From Ponticaulis profundi (GTDB lineage: Bacteria; Pseudomonadota; Alphaproteobacteria; Caulobacterales; Hyphomonadaceae), in the NCBI RefSeq assembly GCF_042659465.1, contig NZ_JBHSSW010000066.1, positions 124,001 through 188,000 on the forward strand: a DNA stretch of 64,000 nucleotides, given 5' to 3'. Below the pieces are notes generated by a model. That model ran no database searches. It worked only from the letters and a program-made list of their open reading frames with translations, and was not told the origin of the DNA. Both the position numbers and the translations under genes were made by a program. Each line of letters opens with the position of its first letter. Within the stretch, counting starts at the first letter, position 1. This document shows positions 42,544 to 50,845 of this stretch, piece after piece.

Positions 42544-44414
42544 AGAACATCGTCGAGCGCCTGAGCGACAAGCTTTGCCATGATCTTGTCTTTCAGGCCG
42601 TTCGGTTTGTCGAGTTTGATCCGCTCCATATGGTCCTGATACCGATCCGGATTGGCGCCGAAGATCGCCTTGAGGGCGAAACCGAAGCGTTCACCTGAAG
42701 CCATTTTCTCCTTCAGATGCGGCAAAGCCAGAGCGAGATTTTGTTCCAGGACGTCCATCTCTGTTCCGAACGGAAAGGCGGGTAGCACGTTCTGGAAAGG
42801 TGCCAGTGATGTCTCGATCATCTCGGGTGTGTTGTGGCGCCAGTCGTCTGGAATCTGGAAATCCTTGCGGAGTTTCTTTGAAGCCTTGGCGTCTTCAGCC
42901 AGCTGATCAAGAAACCTGCTGTCAGAGATCGCCAGCATGCGTTTGACGCATTCCTCATCGGTCTGGCCACGCAGGTCAGCGATGCCATATTCTGTGATGA
43001 CGATATCGCGCAAATGGCGTGGGACGGTCGTGTGGCCATAGTTCCAGACAATGTTGGATTCGACTTTACCACCGCTCTCACGGGTCGATTTGAGCAAGAT
43101 GACGGATCGGCCACCGTCGAGCTCATGCGCCTGGGAGACGAAATTATACTGGCCGCCAACTCCGCTGACCACGCGTTCGTCTTCCAGCGCGTCAGAAATC
43201 ACAGCGCCGAGAACCGTCACTTTCATCGCAATGTTGATAAAGCGTGCATGCTGCCTTTGCGCGCGTTTTTCGTCCTCGCGGCCATAGAGCGCGTTGATGT
43301 CTCCAACGCTCGTCATGTTGATGCGGGAAAGGATGTCATTAGATGAGGCATGCAGTTTTTTGTAGAAGTTCTGTGGGCCGAGGAAGAAGCCGCCATCCAG
43401 CGTGACAGGGCGATCTGGATAAACCTCTCGAGTGAAGAGACCGGAGAGCAGAAGCTCAAACATACCCTGAGTGAACATTTCAGTGCAGCCGTAAAGCCCG
43501 GTTTCAAACTTGTCTGTGCCGCCAATCTCGACAGGCCCCTTTTCGCCGGGCAAAGCGGTGATGGCTTTGCGGAATTCTTCGGTGTTCTGATGACGAAGCC
43601 GGATGGCTTCTGCGGCGCCATCACCGAGTGAACCAATTCCGATCTGTAGCGTGCCGGCGTCCTTCACCAGGGTCGCAGCGCGCAGGCCGATGGCATAGCT
43701 GGTGGTATCGACGCGGGAAGCTGGTGGGCCGGGTAGGTCATAGCCGTCGCAATCGAGGAATACGTCGAATGTTTCAGCAGGGACCTCTGCATCATTTGGC
43801 ATGAAAGGGAGGTTTGGGTTCACTTCGCCGACGACGATGAACTGATCTCGCGGCACGTGCTGGCGCATATAGGGGATCATGTCGAGGGTCAGGTCAGAGT
43901 TGCAGGACAGGCTGTAGCGCCCATCACGCTCGGCAATCATCTGGCCAAGCACGTTCACATTGCAGGAGATAATTCGGCGCATGGCGTGAGTGTAGTTCAC
44001 GCTGTTGTAATGGCGCTGCGCATACTCGTTGGACAAAAGCGTGCCGGTCGCAAGGAAGAACTCTTCGACTTCGACATTTGGCGGCAACTGGCCTTTGCCA
44101 CGATCAATAGCGTAGGTGAGGCCCGGATAGTCACCGAAGAGCTTGTCGATCAGTGGTCCACCAAAATCGCGCTCCAGGCCTGCCGATGGAGTGGGGCGCA
44201 CAATGGACAGCGCGGTGTAGATTTTCAGCGAGATCGAAGGATCTTCTTTCGCCATATCATAGAGCGCATTGGTCAGAAGATTCGCCTTGCCGATACCGAG
44301 GGGCAGGGCGAGGCGGATATCCTTGCCGACGGCGTGGACAATGGCTTTGGCGCAGCTCCGCGCGGATGCGTAACGTGACTCAAGATTTGGAAATATGGTC
44401 TCTGAATCTGACAT
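42540..44414 (-). CDS. Acetyl-CoA hydrolase/CoA-transferase family protein
   Basis: 624 residues, longer than the usual 430-520 of the family. Family motifs include LQIGIGSLGDGAAEAI near residue 260, GLYGCTEMFTQGMFELL near 310, the C-terminal-domain GVGGQYNFVSQAHELDGGRSVILLKSTRESGGKVESNIV near 420-460 and VITEYGIADLRGQTDEECVKRML near 480. Such enzymes hydrolyse acetyl-CoA or swap CoA between acetate and other acids through a glutamyl-CoA intermediate. It is convergent with the catabolic operon and upstream, on the same strand, lies the fadE-type gene. It could supply CoA exchange to the acyl-CoA pathway. Confidence 0.85.
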   Translation of the reverse strand: MSDSETIFPNLESRYASARSCAKAIVHAVGKDIRLALPLGIGKANLLTNALYDMAKEDPSISLKIYTALSIVRPTPSAGLERDFGGPLIDKLFGDYPGLTYAIDRGKGQLPPNVEVEEFFLATGTLLSNEYAQRHYNSVNYTHAMRRIISCNVNVLGQMIAERDGRYSLSCNSDLTLDMIPYMRQHVPRDQFIVVGEVNPNLPFMPNDAEVPAETFDVFLDCDGYDLPGPPASRVDTTSYAIGLRAATLVKDAGTLQIGIGSLGDGAAEAIRLRHQNTEEFRKAITALPGEKGPVEIGGTDKFETGLYGCTEMFTQGMFELLLSGLFTREVYPDRPVTLDGGFFLGPQNFYKKLHASSNDILSRINMTSVGDINALYGREDEKRAQRQHARFINIAMKVTVLGAVISDALEDERVVSGVGGQYNFVSQAHELDGGRSVILLKSTRESGGKVESNIVWNYGHTTVPRHLRDIVITEYGIADLRGQTDEECVKRMLAISDSRFLDQLAEDAKASKKLRKDFQIPDDWRHNTPEMIETSLAPFQNVLPAFPFGTEMDVLEQNLALALPHLKEKMASGERFGFALKAIFGANPDRYQDHMERIKLDKPNGLKDKIMAKLVAQALDDVL

Positions 44415-44552
44415 GGAAACGCAGGTAATCCTCTAAAACACAGTGCTCAAATAGACCCACGTGAGCGCCAGAGCGAGCGTGTGACCCGTAACGATGGTCG
44501 CTCAGCACGTCTTCGACAACACGGAGGGGTGATTGTTCACATATATGCTAAT

Positions 44553-46820
44553 TCAAGCGGACGCCACGCCTTCCTTGATCGAACTTGTCTCAGCTTCGAC
44601 GTCTCCGCGTAAAAGATCGGGATCAAACGAGTTTACTTCGATGACGCGCCGTACGGCTGCCTGCCAATCGGTCAATCGATCATACTCCTCGAGCGAAATC
44701 AGCTCCTGTTCGAGTGCAGATTTCGTGTCCGTCGTCTGTGATTCTTTGAGCCGGTCGCGAAGGGGCTGGATCGCGACGGAAAGCTTGAGCGCTTTTTCGA
44801 GTGCACAGATAGGACCATTCGGATCACCTTCAAAAACGCCTGTTGCAAGACGGCTTCGGCTTGCGCCAGGCGTCTGAGCGAGTTTGGCAACCTTGGCCAT
44901 CAGTCGGTCTGAGGCTCCCTTGCGTGGTGAGCCACCTGTCTGCGTGAGTGTCTTGATCAGCCAGCCAAAGAAGCTGTTCGGGAAATTGTCTGCGACAGCA
45001 GCAAGGTCTCGCTGCATCCGCGCGGTCCCTTCAGCAAAAAGATAGTCCAGATAAGGGCGGTCTTCTTCCGGTGTGCCGTCCTCTTCAAACCGTTTCAGAG
45101 CGGCGCTCAGCAGGAACAGTTCAGCCAGCACATCGCCGAGGCGAGCGGAAATGCTTTCCTTGAATTTCAGGGCGCCGCCGAGAATGCCAAGAGAAATTTC
45201 CGAAGCGATCGCAAGATGTGCGCTGAATTGCGACAATTCACGGTAATAGTGCTCTTCGAGCGGCTTGTCATCAGGGGCATGCGCAAAGCGGCCGCGTGTT
45301 AGCCCGTGCCACCAACTACGAAATGCGTTTGCGACGTCGTGACCCACATGCTTCCAGAGCAGATCATCGAACGTCTTCAGAGCTTCGTCTTCATCGTCGA
45401 GCGAAACAGCTTTCATTTCTTCGAGGATGTAGGGGTGACAGCGGATAGCACCCTGACCGAAAATGATCAGGCTACGTGTCAGAATATTTGCACCTTCGAC
45501 GGTGATGCCGATTGGGATCGCTCTGTAGGGGGCTTCGAGATAGTTGTCCGGACCGACACAAATACCTTTGCCTCCATGGATATCCATGGCGTCGTTGATG
45601 GTTTCACGCATGCGTTCCGTCGCGTGATATTTCATGATCGCAGAGGCCACACCCGGGTGGTGACCAAGGTCCAGCCCCATCGTCATGAAACGACGCGCCG
45701 CTTCCAGCTGGTAAGCATTTGCAGCGATTGGCGCGAGTTTTTCCTGCACACCCTCAAATTTGCCGATCGGTATTCCGAATTGCTCGCGGACACGCGCATA
45801 GGCGCCTGTTGTCTTCGCAGACACCTGAGCCGCCGCCGTCGAGAGAGAAGGCAGAGATATCCCTCGGCCAGCGGCGAGGGCGCCCATCAGCATTTTCCAG
45901 CCCTGGCCAATCTGCTCCTTACCGCCTAGAATCTGATCCATCGGGATGAATACATCCTCGCCCCAGCTCGGCCCATTCTGGAAAGCAAGACCCGTCGGTA
46001 AGTGACGATCACCGATTTTCACGCCTGGAAGGTCGGTTGGCACCAGTCCGACGGTGATACCGAGATCGTCTTCATCACCAAGCAAATGATCGGGATCATG
46101 AAGTTTGAATGCCAGGCCGATCAGCGTTGCGACTGGTCCGAGCGTGGTGTAGCGCTTCTCCCAATTGAGACGGATGCCGAGCGTCTTCTCGCCGTTCCAC
46201 TCACCTTCAGAGACAATGCCGGTAGCTGTCATTGCCGAGGCATCCGAGCCGGCTTCAACGCCTGTGAGCGCAAAGCACGGAATCTCTTCACCGCGGGCAA
46301 GGCGTGGCAAGTAATGGGATTTTTGTTCACTCGTTCCGTACAACATGAGCAGCTCGCCCGGTCCGAGAGAGTTTGGCACCATGACGGTCACGGCCGCTGA
46401 GACGTTACAGGTCGCAATGCGCTTAACGACTTCCGAGTGTGCGGAAGCTGAGAAACCGAGACCCTCATAGTCTTCGGGAATAATCATCCCGAAGAATTTG
46501 TTGGCCTTCAGAAAGGCCCATGCCTCTTCGGGGAGATCCAGTTTTTCGTGTTCGATTTCGAAGTTATCGAGCATGCTGCAGAATTCAGCGACGGGCCCTT
46601 TTATGAAAGATTGTTCCGCCTGTGAGAACGGTTGCTGCTGAAAGTCACTGAACTTTGACCAGTCAGGTTTGCCGCTCATAAGTTCGGCTTCCCACCAGAC
46701 GTCACCAGCCTCTAGCGCCTGAGCCTCGGTATCGGATAGCGGCGGTAAAACGCCCTTATACCAGTTCATCAAAGGTTTTGTGAGAACGGAACTACGGAAG
46801 GTTTTAAGTGGATTGCTCAT
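44553..46820 (-). CDS. fadE: Long-chain acyl-CoA dehydrogenase FadE
   Basis: 755 residues, the large FadE size. An N-terminal extension precedes the dehydrogenase core (FGMIIPEDYEGLGFSASAHSEVVKRIATCN, CFALTGVEAGSDASAM, GPSWGEDVFIPMDQILGG, MDIHGGKGICVGPDNYLEAPYRAIPIGITVEGANILTRSLIIFGQGAIRCHPY with the catalytic Glu). The C-terminal 250 residues are the DUF1974-type extension specific to FadE. It performs the first step of fatty acid beta-oxidation and is probably membrane-associated. It is divergent from the fadL-type gene, which fits joint control of uptake and oxidation. A large hairpin lies in the shared intergenic region. Confidence 0.93.
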   Translation of the reverse strand: MSNPLKTFRSSVLTKPLMNWYKGVLPPLSDTEAQALEAGDVWWEAELMSGKPDWSKFSDFQQQPFSQAEQSFIKGPVAEFCSMLDNFEIEHEKLDLPEEAWAFLKANKFFGMIIPEDYEGLGFSASAHSEVVKRIATCNVSAAVTVMVPNSLGPGELLMLYGTSEQKSHYLPRLARGEEIPCFALTGVEAGSDASAMTATGIVSEGEWNGEKTLGIRLNWEKRYTTLGPVATLIGLAFKLHDPDHLLGDEDDLGITVGLVPTDLPGVKIGDRHLPTGLAFQNGPSWGEDVFIPMDQILGGKEQIGQGWKMLMGALAAGRGISLPSLSTAAAQVSAKTTGAYARVREQFGIPIGKFEGVQEKLAPIAANAYQLEAARRFMTMGLDLGHHPGVASAIMKYHATERMRETINDAMDIHGGKGICVGPDNYLEAPYRAIPIGITVEGANILTRSLIIFGQGAIRCHPYILEEMKAVSLDDEDEALKTFDDLLWKHVGHDVANAFRSWWHGLTRGRFAHAPDDKPLEEHYYRELSQFSAHLAIASEISLGILGGALKFKESISARLGDVLAELFLLSAALKRFEEDGTPEEDRPYLDYLFAEGTARMQRDLAAVADNFPNSFFGWLIKTLTQTGGSPRKGASDRLMAKVAKLAQTPGASRSRLATGVFEGDPNGPICALEKALKLSVAIQPLRDRLKESQTTDTKSALEQELISLEEYDRLTDWQAAVRRVIEVNSFDPDLLRGDVEAETSSIKEGVASA

Positions 46821-46871
46821 AAAAAATCGCTTCTTGCAGTCTTTATCAAATTAACGCATGGGAGGCGCCCG

Positions 46872-46905
46872 CAGTTCCAGAAAGAAGACTTTCTTATTGG
46901 AACTG
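46872..46905. promoter_or_regulatory. Long imperfect hairpin between fadE and fadL
   Basis: CAGTTCCA (46872-46879) pairs with TGGAACTG (46898-46905), and the inner GAAAG (46880-46884) pairs with CTTTC (46889-46893) around an AAGA loop, leaving a four-base TTAT bulge: 13 pairs in all. TTTT follows on the plus strand, giving a terminator-like shape, but it lies upstream of both divergent genes, so an operator or leader structure is more likely. Confidence 0.45.
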
Positions 46906-46958
46906 TTTTCAGACAATCACGTTTGATCACCCAAGTCATATTTTAAGGCGAGGAATTT

Positions 46959-48281
46959 ATGATAAGACTTTTGACCTCCACCGCGCTGATTTCCGTAGTA
47001 TTGGGCGCCGGTGTTGCTTCGGCAGATAGCTTTGCAATCAACGAATACACGAGCTCGGATCTGGGGCGCGCGAACTCAGGACGCGTTGTTCAGACAGAAG
47101 ACCCGGCGGCGGCTTTCGGTAATCCGGCGCTTATGACGGATTTCGATGGCAAGGCTGTTTCGGTCGGCGTCAGCGCGATTCTGGGTGACGCGACCTACAC
47201 AGACCTTGGATCTACTGACGCCATTGGGCAGCCGCTGGGCGGAGATACAAGTGGCATCATCGAAGACGCATATGTGCCGTATGCTCATGGTGTTTTCCCG
47301 ATTGCTGAAAAGTGGTGGCTCGGCATTTCGGTGACAGCACCTTTCGGTCTGGCAACAGCTTATGAAGACGACTGGTCCGGGCGCTATCAGGCTATCGATT
47401 CCGATCTGAAAACCATCAATATCAACCCAAGTCTCGCATACAAACTGAACGATCAATTCTCGTTCGGTGGCGGTGTCAGCATTCAGTATGTTGAAGCTGA
47501 GCTGTCGAGTGGGATTGATTTCGGCACAGTTTGCTTCAGCCAGGTCGGACCGGCTCAGTGTTCTGCGCTTGGCGTGCTGCCTCAGACGGCTGATGGGCGA
47601 TCAACAATTGAAGGCGAAGATTGGTCGATCGGGTGGAACCTCGGCATGACTTACACGCCAAACAATGCGTGGAAGTTCGGTTTCCACTACCGTTCAGGTG
47701 TCGATCACAAACTCACAGGCGATGCAGATTTCGAGGTTCCCGCTCAGGCGCAATTCCTGACAGCCACTGGCGCATTCATGGATACGCCAGCAAAAGCATA
47801 TCTCGATCTACCAGCCGCGTGGGAAATCGGTGCCAGCTGGAAAGTGACGCCAAAAGCGACAATTTATGCAGATGCAATCTGGATGGAATGGTCTTCGCTG
47901 GAAGAGCTGCGCGTTCAATTCACGAATAATGCACAGCCCGATTCCGTTGAGCCGCTTCGTTACGAAGATGCAGGTCGCTACAGCATCGGCGCAGATTATG
48001 ATCTGACTGATTCCTGGACCATCCGTGCAGGCTTTGCTTATGACGAAACGCCGGTTCAACCGGACCACCGCTCTGCACGTATCCCCGATCATGATCGTCA
48101 GATTTACGCAGTTGGCACGAGCTGGACACCCGTCGAAAACTGGACGTTCGATCTGGCGTACAACCGCATCGAAATCGGTGAAACGACCTTTGATGCCACC
48201 GGTCGCTTCAATGATCGTGTCTATGGCGACTATACGGGCGAAGCCGACCTGATCGCCATTAGTGCAACCAAACGCTTCTAG
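46959..48281 (+). CDS. fadL: FadL/OmpP1/TodX family outer-membrane hydrophobic-compound channel
   Basis: 440 residues with a signal peptide (LLTSTALISVVLGAGVASA). Mature residues begin DSFAINEYTSSDLGRANSGRVVQTEDPAAAFGNPALM, the hatch region with the conserved NPAxM motif of FadL. The rest is a beta barrel with a small disulfide-capable loop (TVCFSQVGPAQCSA) and ends in a phenylalanine (ISATKRF), as needed for outer-membrane insertion. It takes up long-chain fatty acids or other hydrophobic molecules. It is divergent from fadE. Confidence 0.92.
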   Translation: MIRLLTSTALISVVLGAGVASADSFAINEYTSSDLGRANSGRVVQTEDPAAAFGNPALMTDFDGKAVSVGVSAILGDATYTDLGSTDAIGQPLGGDTSGIIEDAYVPYAHGVFPIAEKWWLGISVTAPFGLATAYEDDWSGRYQAIDSDLKTININPSLAYKLNDQFSFGGGVSIQYVEAELSSGIDFGTVCFSQVGPAQCSALGVLPQTADGRSTIEGEDWSIGWNLGMTYTPNNAWKFGFHYRSGVDHKLTGDADFEVPAQAQFLTATGAFMDTPAKAYLDLPAAWEIGASWKVTPKATIYADAIWMEWSSLEELRVQFTNNAQPDSVEPLRYEDAGRYSIGADYDLTDSWTIRAGFAYDETPVQPDHRSARIPDHDRQIYAVGTSWTPVENWTFDLAYNRIEIGETTFDATGRFNDRVYGDYTGEADLIAISATKRF

Positions 48282-48287
48282 GTTGGG

Positions 48288-48740
48288 CTAGTCTATTGTG
48301 CGAATTGGCTGGCCAGGCTGGCGAGCCATTTCCACATAGCGAGAGACTTTCGCTTCAACGGCTTGCTTGGTGCTATCCAGAAAGCAGCTAGGAAGCGTTC
48401 CTGTATCACCGACTTCATCGCCGAAGTTTTTCTGAACTTTGTCGGCAAAGTCGGTGGTCATGTCGGTCTTGAGATCACTGAAATCGATCGACACCTCCAG
48501 GGGTTCCGCCTTCTGGACATACCAGACGCTTCGATCGGCTGTAGACATGTAGCAGCTACCCCACATCGTGGCTTTTATGCTTGTGAGATCCTGAAAATTC
48601 CGCGTTTCTGTCGATGTGGCGGCTTGTGATGCTGGCGCATCTGATTCCGTCGCTGTGCTTTGATTTGAAGTCTGGTTTTCTCCACATGCAGCGGTCATGA
48701 GGGCAAAGGCAGACAGGCAAATCATTTTTTGAGTCTTCAT
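48288..48740 (-). CDS. Small putative lipoprotein of unknown function
   Basis: 150 residues from ATG 48740, which has GGAG in the right place; the open frame extends to 48839 without support. The N-terminus MKTQKMICLSAFALMTAACGEN has a lipobox (MTAAC), followed by a Ser/Thr/Ala-rich linker and a folded part with two cysteines (WGSCYMS and LPSCFLD) that could form a disulfide. No family is recognised. The stop lies six bases beyond the fadL stop, convergent. It is divergent from the sigma factor gene, about 200 bases away. Confidence 0.7.
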   Translation of the reverse strand: MKTQKMICLSAFALMTAACGENQTSNQSTATESDAPASQAATSTETRNFQDLTSIKATMWGSCYMSTADRSVWYVQKAEPLEVSIDFSDLKTDMTTDFADKVQKNFGDEVGDTGTLPSCFLDSTKQAVEAKVSRYVEMARQPGQPIRTID

Positions 48741-48942
48741 GGCGGGTCTCCTGCTTGAAACGTTTGGTCGTCGAAGTCGGTTCGTTATGGAGTCCACGCG
48801 ACACAAGCCTAAAACATGACACGCTAATTGAGCCTGCATTTGCGGCTAGTCATCGCATGTTCATGTATTAGTCTGCACAACAACATTGTTTTCCGGGGCT
48901 AATTCGCGCTAGCTGAGCGTGTGAGGAGGGTGTTGGGCGATC

Positions 48943-49536
48943 ATGGATGGTTCATTTCTGTCAGACAGAGCGATTTGGGAAGAAGAGGACTGTCTTTCCG
49001 CCAGTTTTCTGTTTGAGAAGCACTATGATGAACTTCTGCGACTGGCGCGGCAAATTCGGCGCCGTCGGATGACGCATGACACCTATCTGACCGGCGATCT
49101 GCTTCACGATGCGTATATGAAACTGAAACAGGATCATGAATGGCGTGAGAAAGATCATTTTCTGGCATCGATCGCGCTCGCATTGCGTCACACGCTGGTC
49201 AGCCACGCGCGCACTCGGCTCGCCGCGAAGCGTGGCGGCGGCGTGAAGCCGGAGTCGCTGGATGATGTTGATCCAGCTGACGATCACACCTCAGCACAAC
49301 TCGACCGCATGTTGGATGTAAATGCCAGTCTGGAAGATCTGGCAGTCGAATCCCCGAGACTTGTCAAAGTTATCGATTGCCGGTTTTTCGCAGGATACAC
49401 GGAAGAAGAGACAGCTGATCTCCTGGGCGTGACATCGCGCACGGTGCGTCGGGACTGGGAAAAGGCTCGCGCTTATCTCAAGCTGCGCTTTGAACTGGCT
49501 GGTAAACCAAATCCGCAACCTGACGCAAACGCGTGA
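48943..49536 (+). CDS. ECF-type RNA polymerase sigma factor
   Basis: 197 residues. Region 2 reads FLFEKHYDELLRLARQIRRRRMTHDTYLTGDLLHDAYMKLKQDHEWREKDHFLASIALALRHTLVSHARTRLAAKRGGG, the form of the PF07638/TIGR02999 class of sigma factors. Region 4 is VIDCRFFAGYTEEETADLLGVTSRTVRRDWEKARAYLKL, with its helix-turn-helix. Members of this class are often next to a Ser/Thr protein kinase with TPRs instead of an anti-sigma gene; neither is here. GAGGAGGG lies about 12 bases before the ATG. Target promoters are unknown. Confidence 0.9.
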   Translation: MDGSFLSDRAIWEEEDCLSASFLFEKHYDELLRLARQIRRRRMTHDTYLTGDLLHDAYMKLKQDHEWREKDHFLASIALALRHTLVSHARTRLAAKRGGGVKPESLDDVDPADDHTSAQLDRMLDVNASLEDLAVESPRLVKVIDCRFFAGYTEEETADLLGVTSRTVRRDWEKARAYLKLRFELAGKPNPQPDANA

Positions 49537-49538
49537 GA

Positions 49539-49555
49539 CGGCCGACTATCGGCCG
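49539..49555. terminator. Small hairpin between convergent genes
   Basis: CGGCCGA (49539-49545) pairs with TCGGCCG (49549-49555) across a CTA loop, between the stop of the sigma factor gene and the stop of the convergent acyl-CoA dehydrogenase. A seven-A run follows on the plus strand, so neither direction has a classical T tract. It may contribute to termination from either side. Confidence 0.3.
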
Positions 49556-49569
49556 CCTCAGGAAAAAAA

Positions 49570-50829
49570 TCACGATTTAGAACGCCCACTGGTCGGGATG
49601 TCCTTGAAAGCAACGTCCTTATCAACCCGGATATCACCCGGAAGTCCCAGCACGCGCTCACCGATAATATTGCGCAGGATTTCGTCTGAGCCGCCTTCGA
49701 TTCGTGTCGCGGGTGAGCGCAGCAAAATCGACTGGAAGCGACCATTCTCCGAATTCTCACCCTTTCGGAGCACACCTGCCTGACCCTGCAGATCAAGTGC
49801 ATACATGGCGATGTCCTGCATGGTCGCGCCGGCAACAAGTTTTCCTATGGAATTCTCAGGGCCCGGCATTTCGCCTTTCGACAAGGCCGTCAGGGACCGC
49901 ATCGCGGTATATTTGAGGCCGGACTGGCGTACCGCATACTGCGCCAGCCGGGATTGGACACCACGATCCCTGATCGCTGGTTTGCCATCGACTTCGACTT
50001 TGGCGCAATAGTCGAACAGTTCCGGGAAGCCAGTCGACATGCCTGAGCCAATGGACAGGCGTTCATTCATCAGGGTTGTCAGGGAGACGGCCCAACCCTG
50101 TCCAACATCGCCGAGCCGCTGGGCGGCAGGAATGCGAACGTCGGTGAAATAGACCTCGTTGAATTCAGATGCGCCATTGGCTTGTTTGATCGGACGAACT
50201 TCCACCCCAGGTGACTTCATCGAGAGGAAGAACATGGTCAGACCCTTGTGCTTTGGCACGTTCGGGTCCGTCCGGGCGATCAGCAGGCCCCAATCGGAAT
50301 TGTGCGCGCCGCTCGTCCAGATCTTTTGTCCATTGATGATCCAGTCACCTGAGCCATCTTCGGCCGGAACGGCACGCGTGCGTAGCCCGGCAAGGTCTGA
50401 GCCGCTGGCCGGTTCCGAGAAGAGCTGGCACCAGATTTCCTCGCCATTTGCAAGCGGCGGCAGGAGTTCGCGCTTCTGCTCTTCGCTTGCCCAGGCCATA
50501 ACGGTCGGACCACACATGCCATGGCCAATGGTGAATGGGCCAGAAAGGGTCGAATAGACGCCTTCTTCCTGGTTCCAGATGACGCGTTCCATCGGCGTCC
50601 GTGCGCCGCCGCCATACTCTTTAGGCCAGTGAAGGCAGGCCCAGCCGGCATCGGCTTTCTTCTTTTGCCAAGCTTTCGCGGCTTTGATCGGGTCTTCGCT
50701 TGTCAGTCCGGATGAGCCAAAGCTTGCCCGCTTCAGTTCCGGTTCGAGATGTTTTGGCGCATTGGCGTCAATCCAGGCGCGCACTTCTTTGCGAAACGCG
50801 GCCTCTTGTGGGGAATCGTTGAAATCCAT
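49570..50829 (-). CDS. Acyl-CoA dehydrogenase, catalytic-type subunit of a pair
   Basis: 419 residues. N-terminal DFNDSPQEAAFRKEVRAWIDANAP, FAD-domain QLFSEPASGSDLAGLRTRA and IINGQKIWTSGAHNSDWGLLIART, and the C-terminal SPATRIEGGSDEILRNIIGERVLGLPGD, where the EGGSDEI element replaces the usual YEGTxxI. This form belongs to the two-subunit acyl-CoA dehydrogenases described for steroid and pimeloyl-CoA degradation. It is 16 bases downstream of the second dehydrogenase gene on the same strand, so a heteromer is likely. It probably desaturates a branched or ring-bearing acyl-CoA. Confidence 0.9.
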   Translation of the reverse strand: MDFNDSPQEAAFRKEVRAWIDANAPKHLEPELKRASFGSSGLTSEDPIKAAKAWQKKKADAGWACLHWPKEYGGGARTPMERVIWNQEEGVYSTLSGPFTIGHGMCGPTVMAWASEEQKRELLPPLANGEEIWCQLFSEPASGSDLAGLRTRAVPAEDGSGDWIINGQKIWTSGAHNSDWGLLIARTDPNVPKHKGLTMFFLSMKSPGVEVRPIKQANGASEFNEVYFTDVRIPAAQRLGDVGQGWAVSLTTLMNERLSIGSGMSTGFPELFDYCAKVEVDGKPAIRDRGVQSRLAQYAVRQSGLKYTAMRSLTALSKGEMPGPENSIGKLVAGATMQDIAMYALDLQGQAGVLRKGENSENGRFQSILLRSPATRIEGGSDEILRNIIGERVLGLPGDIRVDKDVAFKDIPTSGRSKS

Positions 50830-50845
50830 GATTTCGGTCCTTTCT

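Noticed and set aside
45306..45929. 207-codon frame opposite fadE
   Set aside because: It is a shadow of the FadE coding sequence; conserved motifs are all on the other strand.
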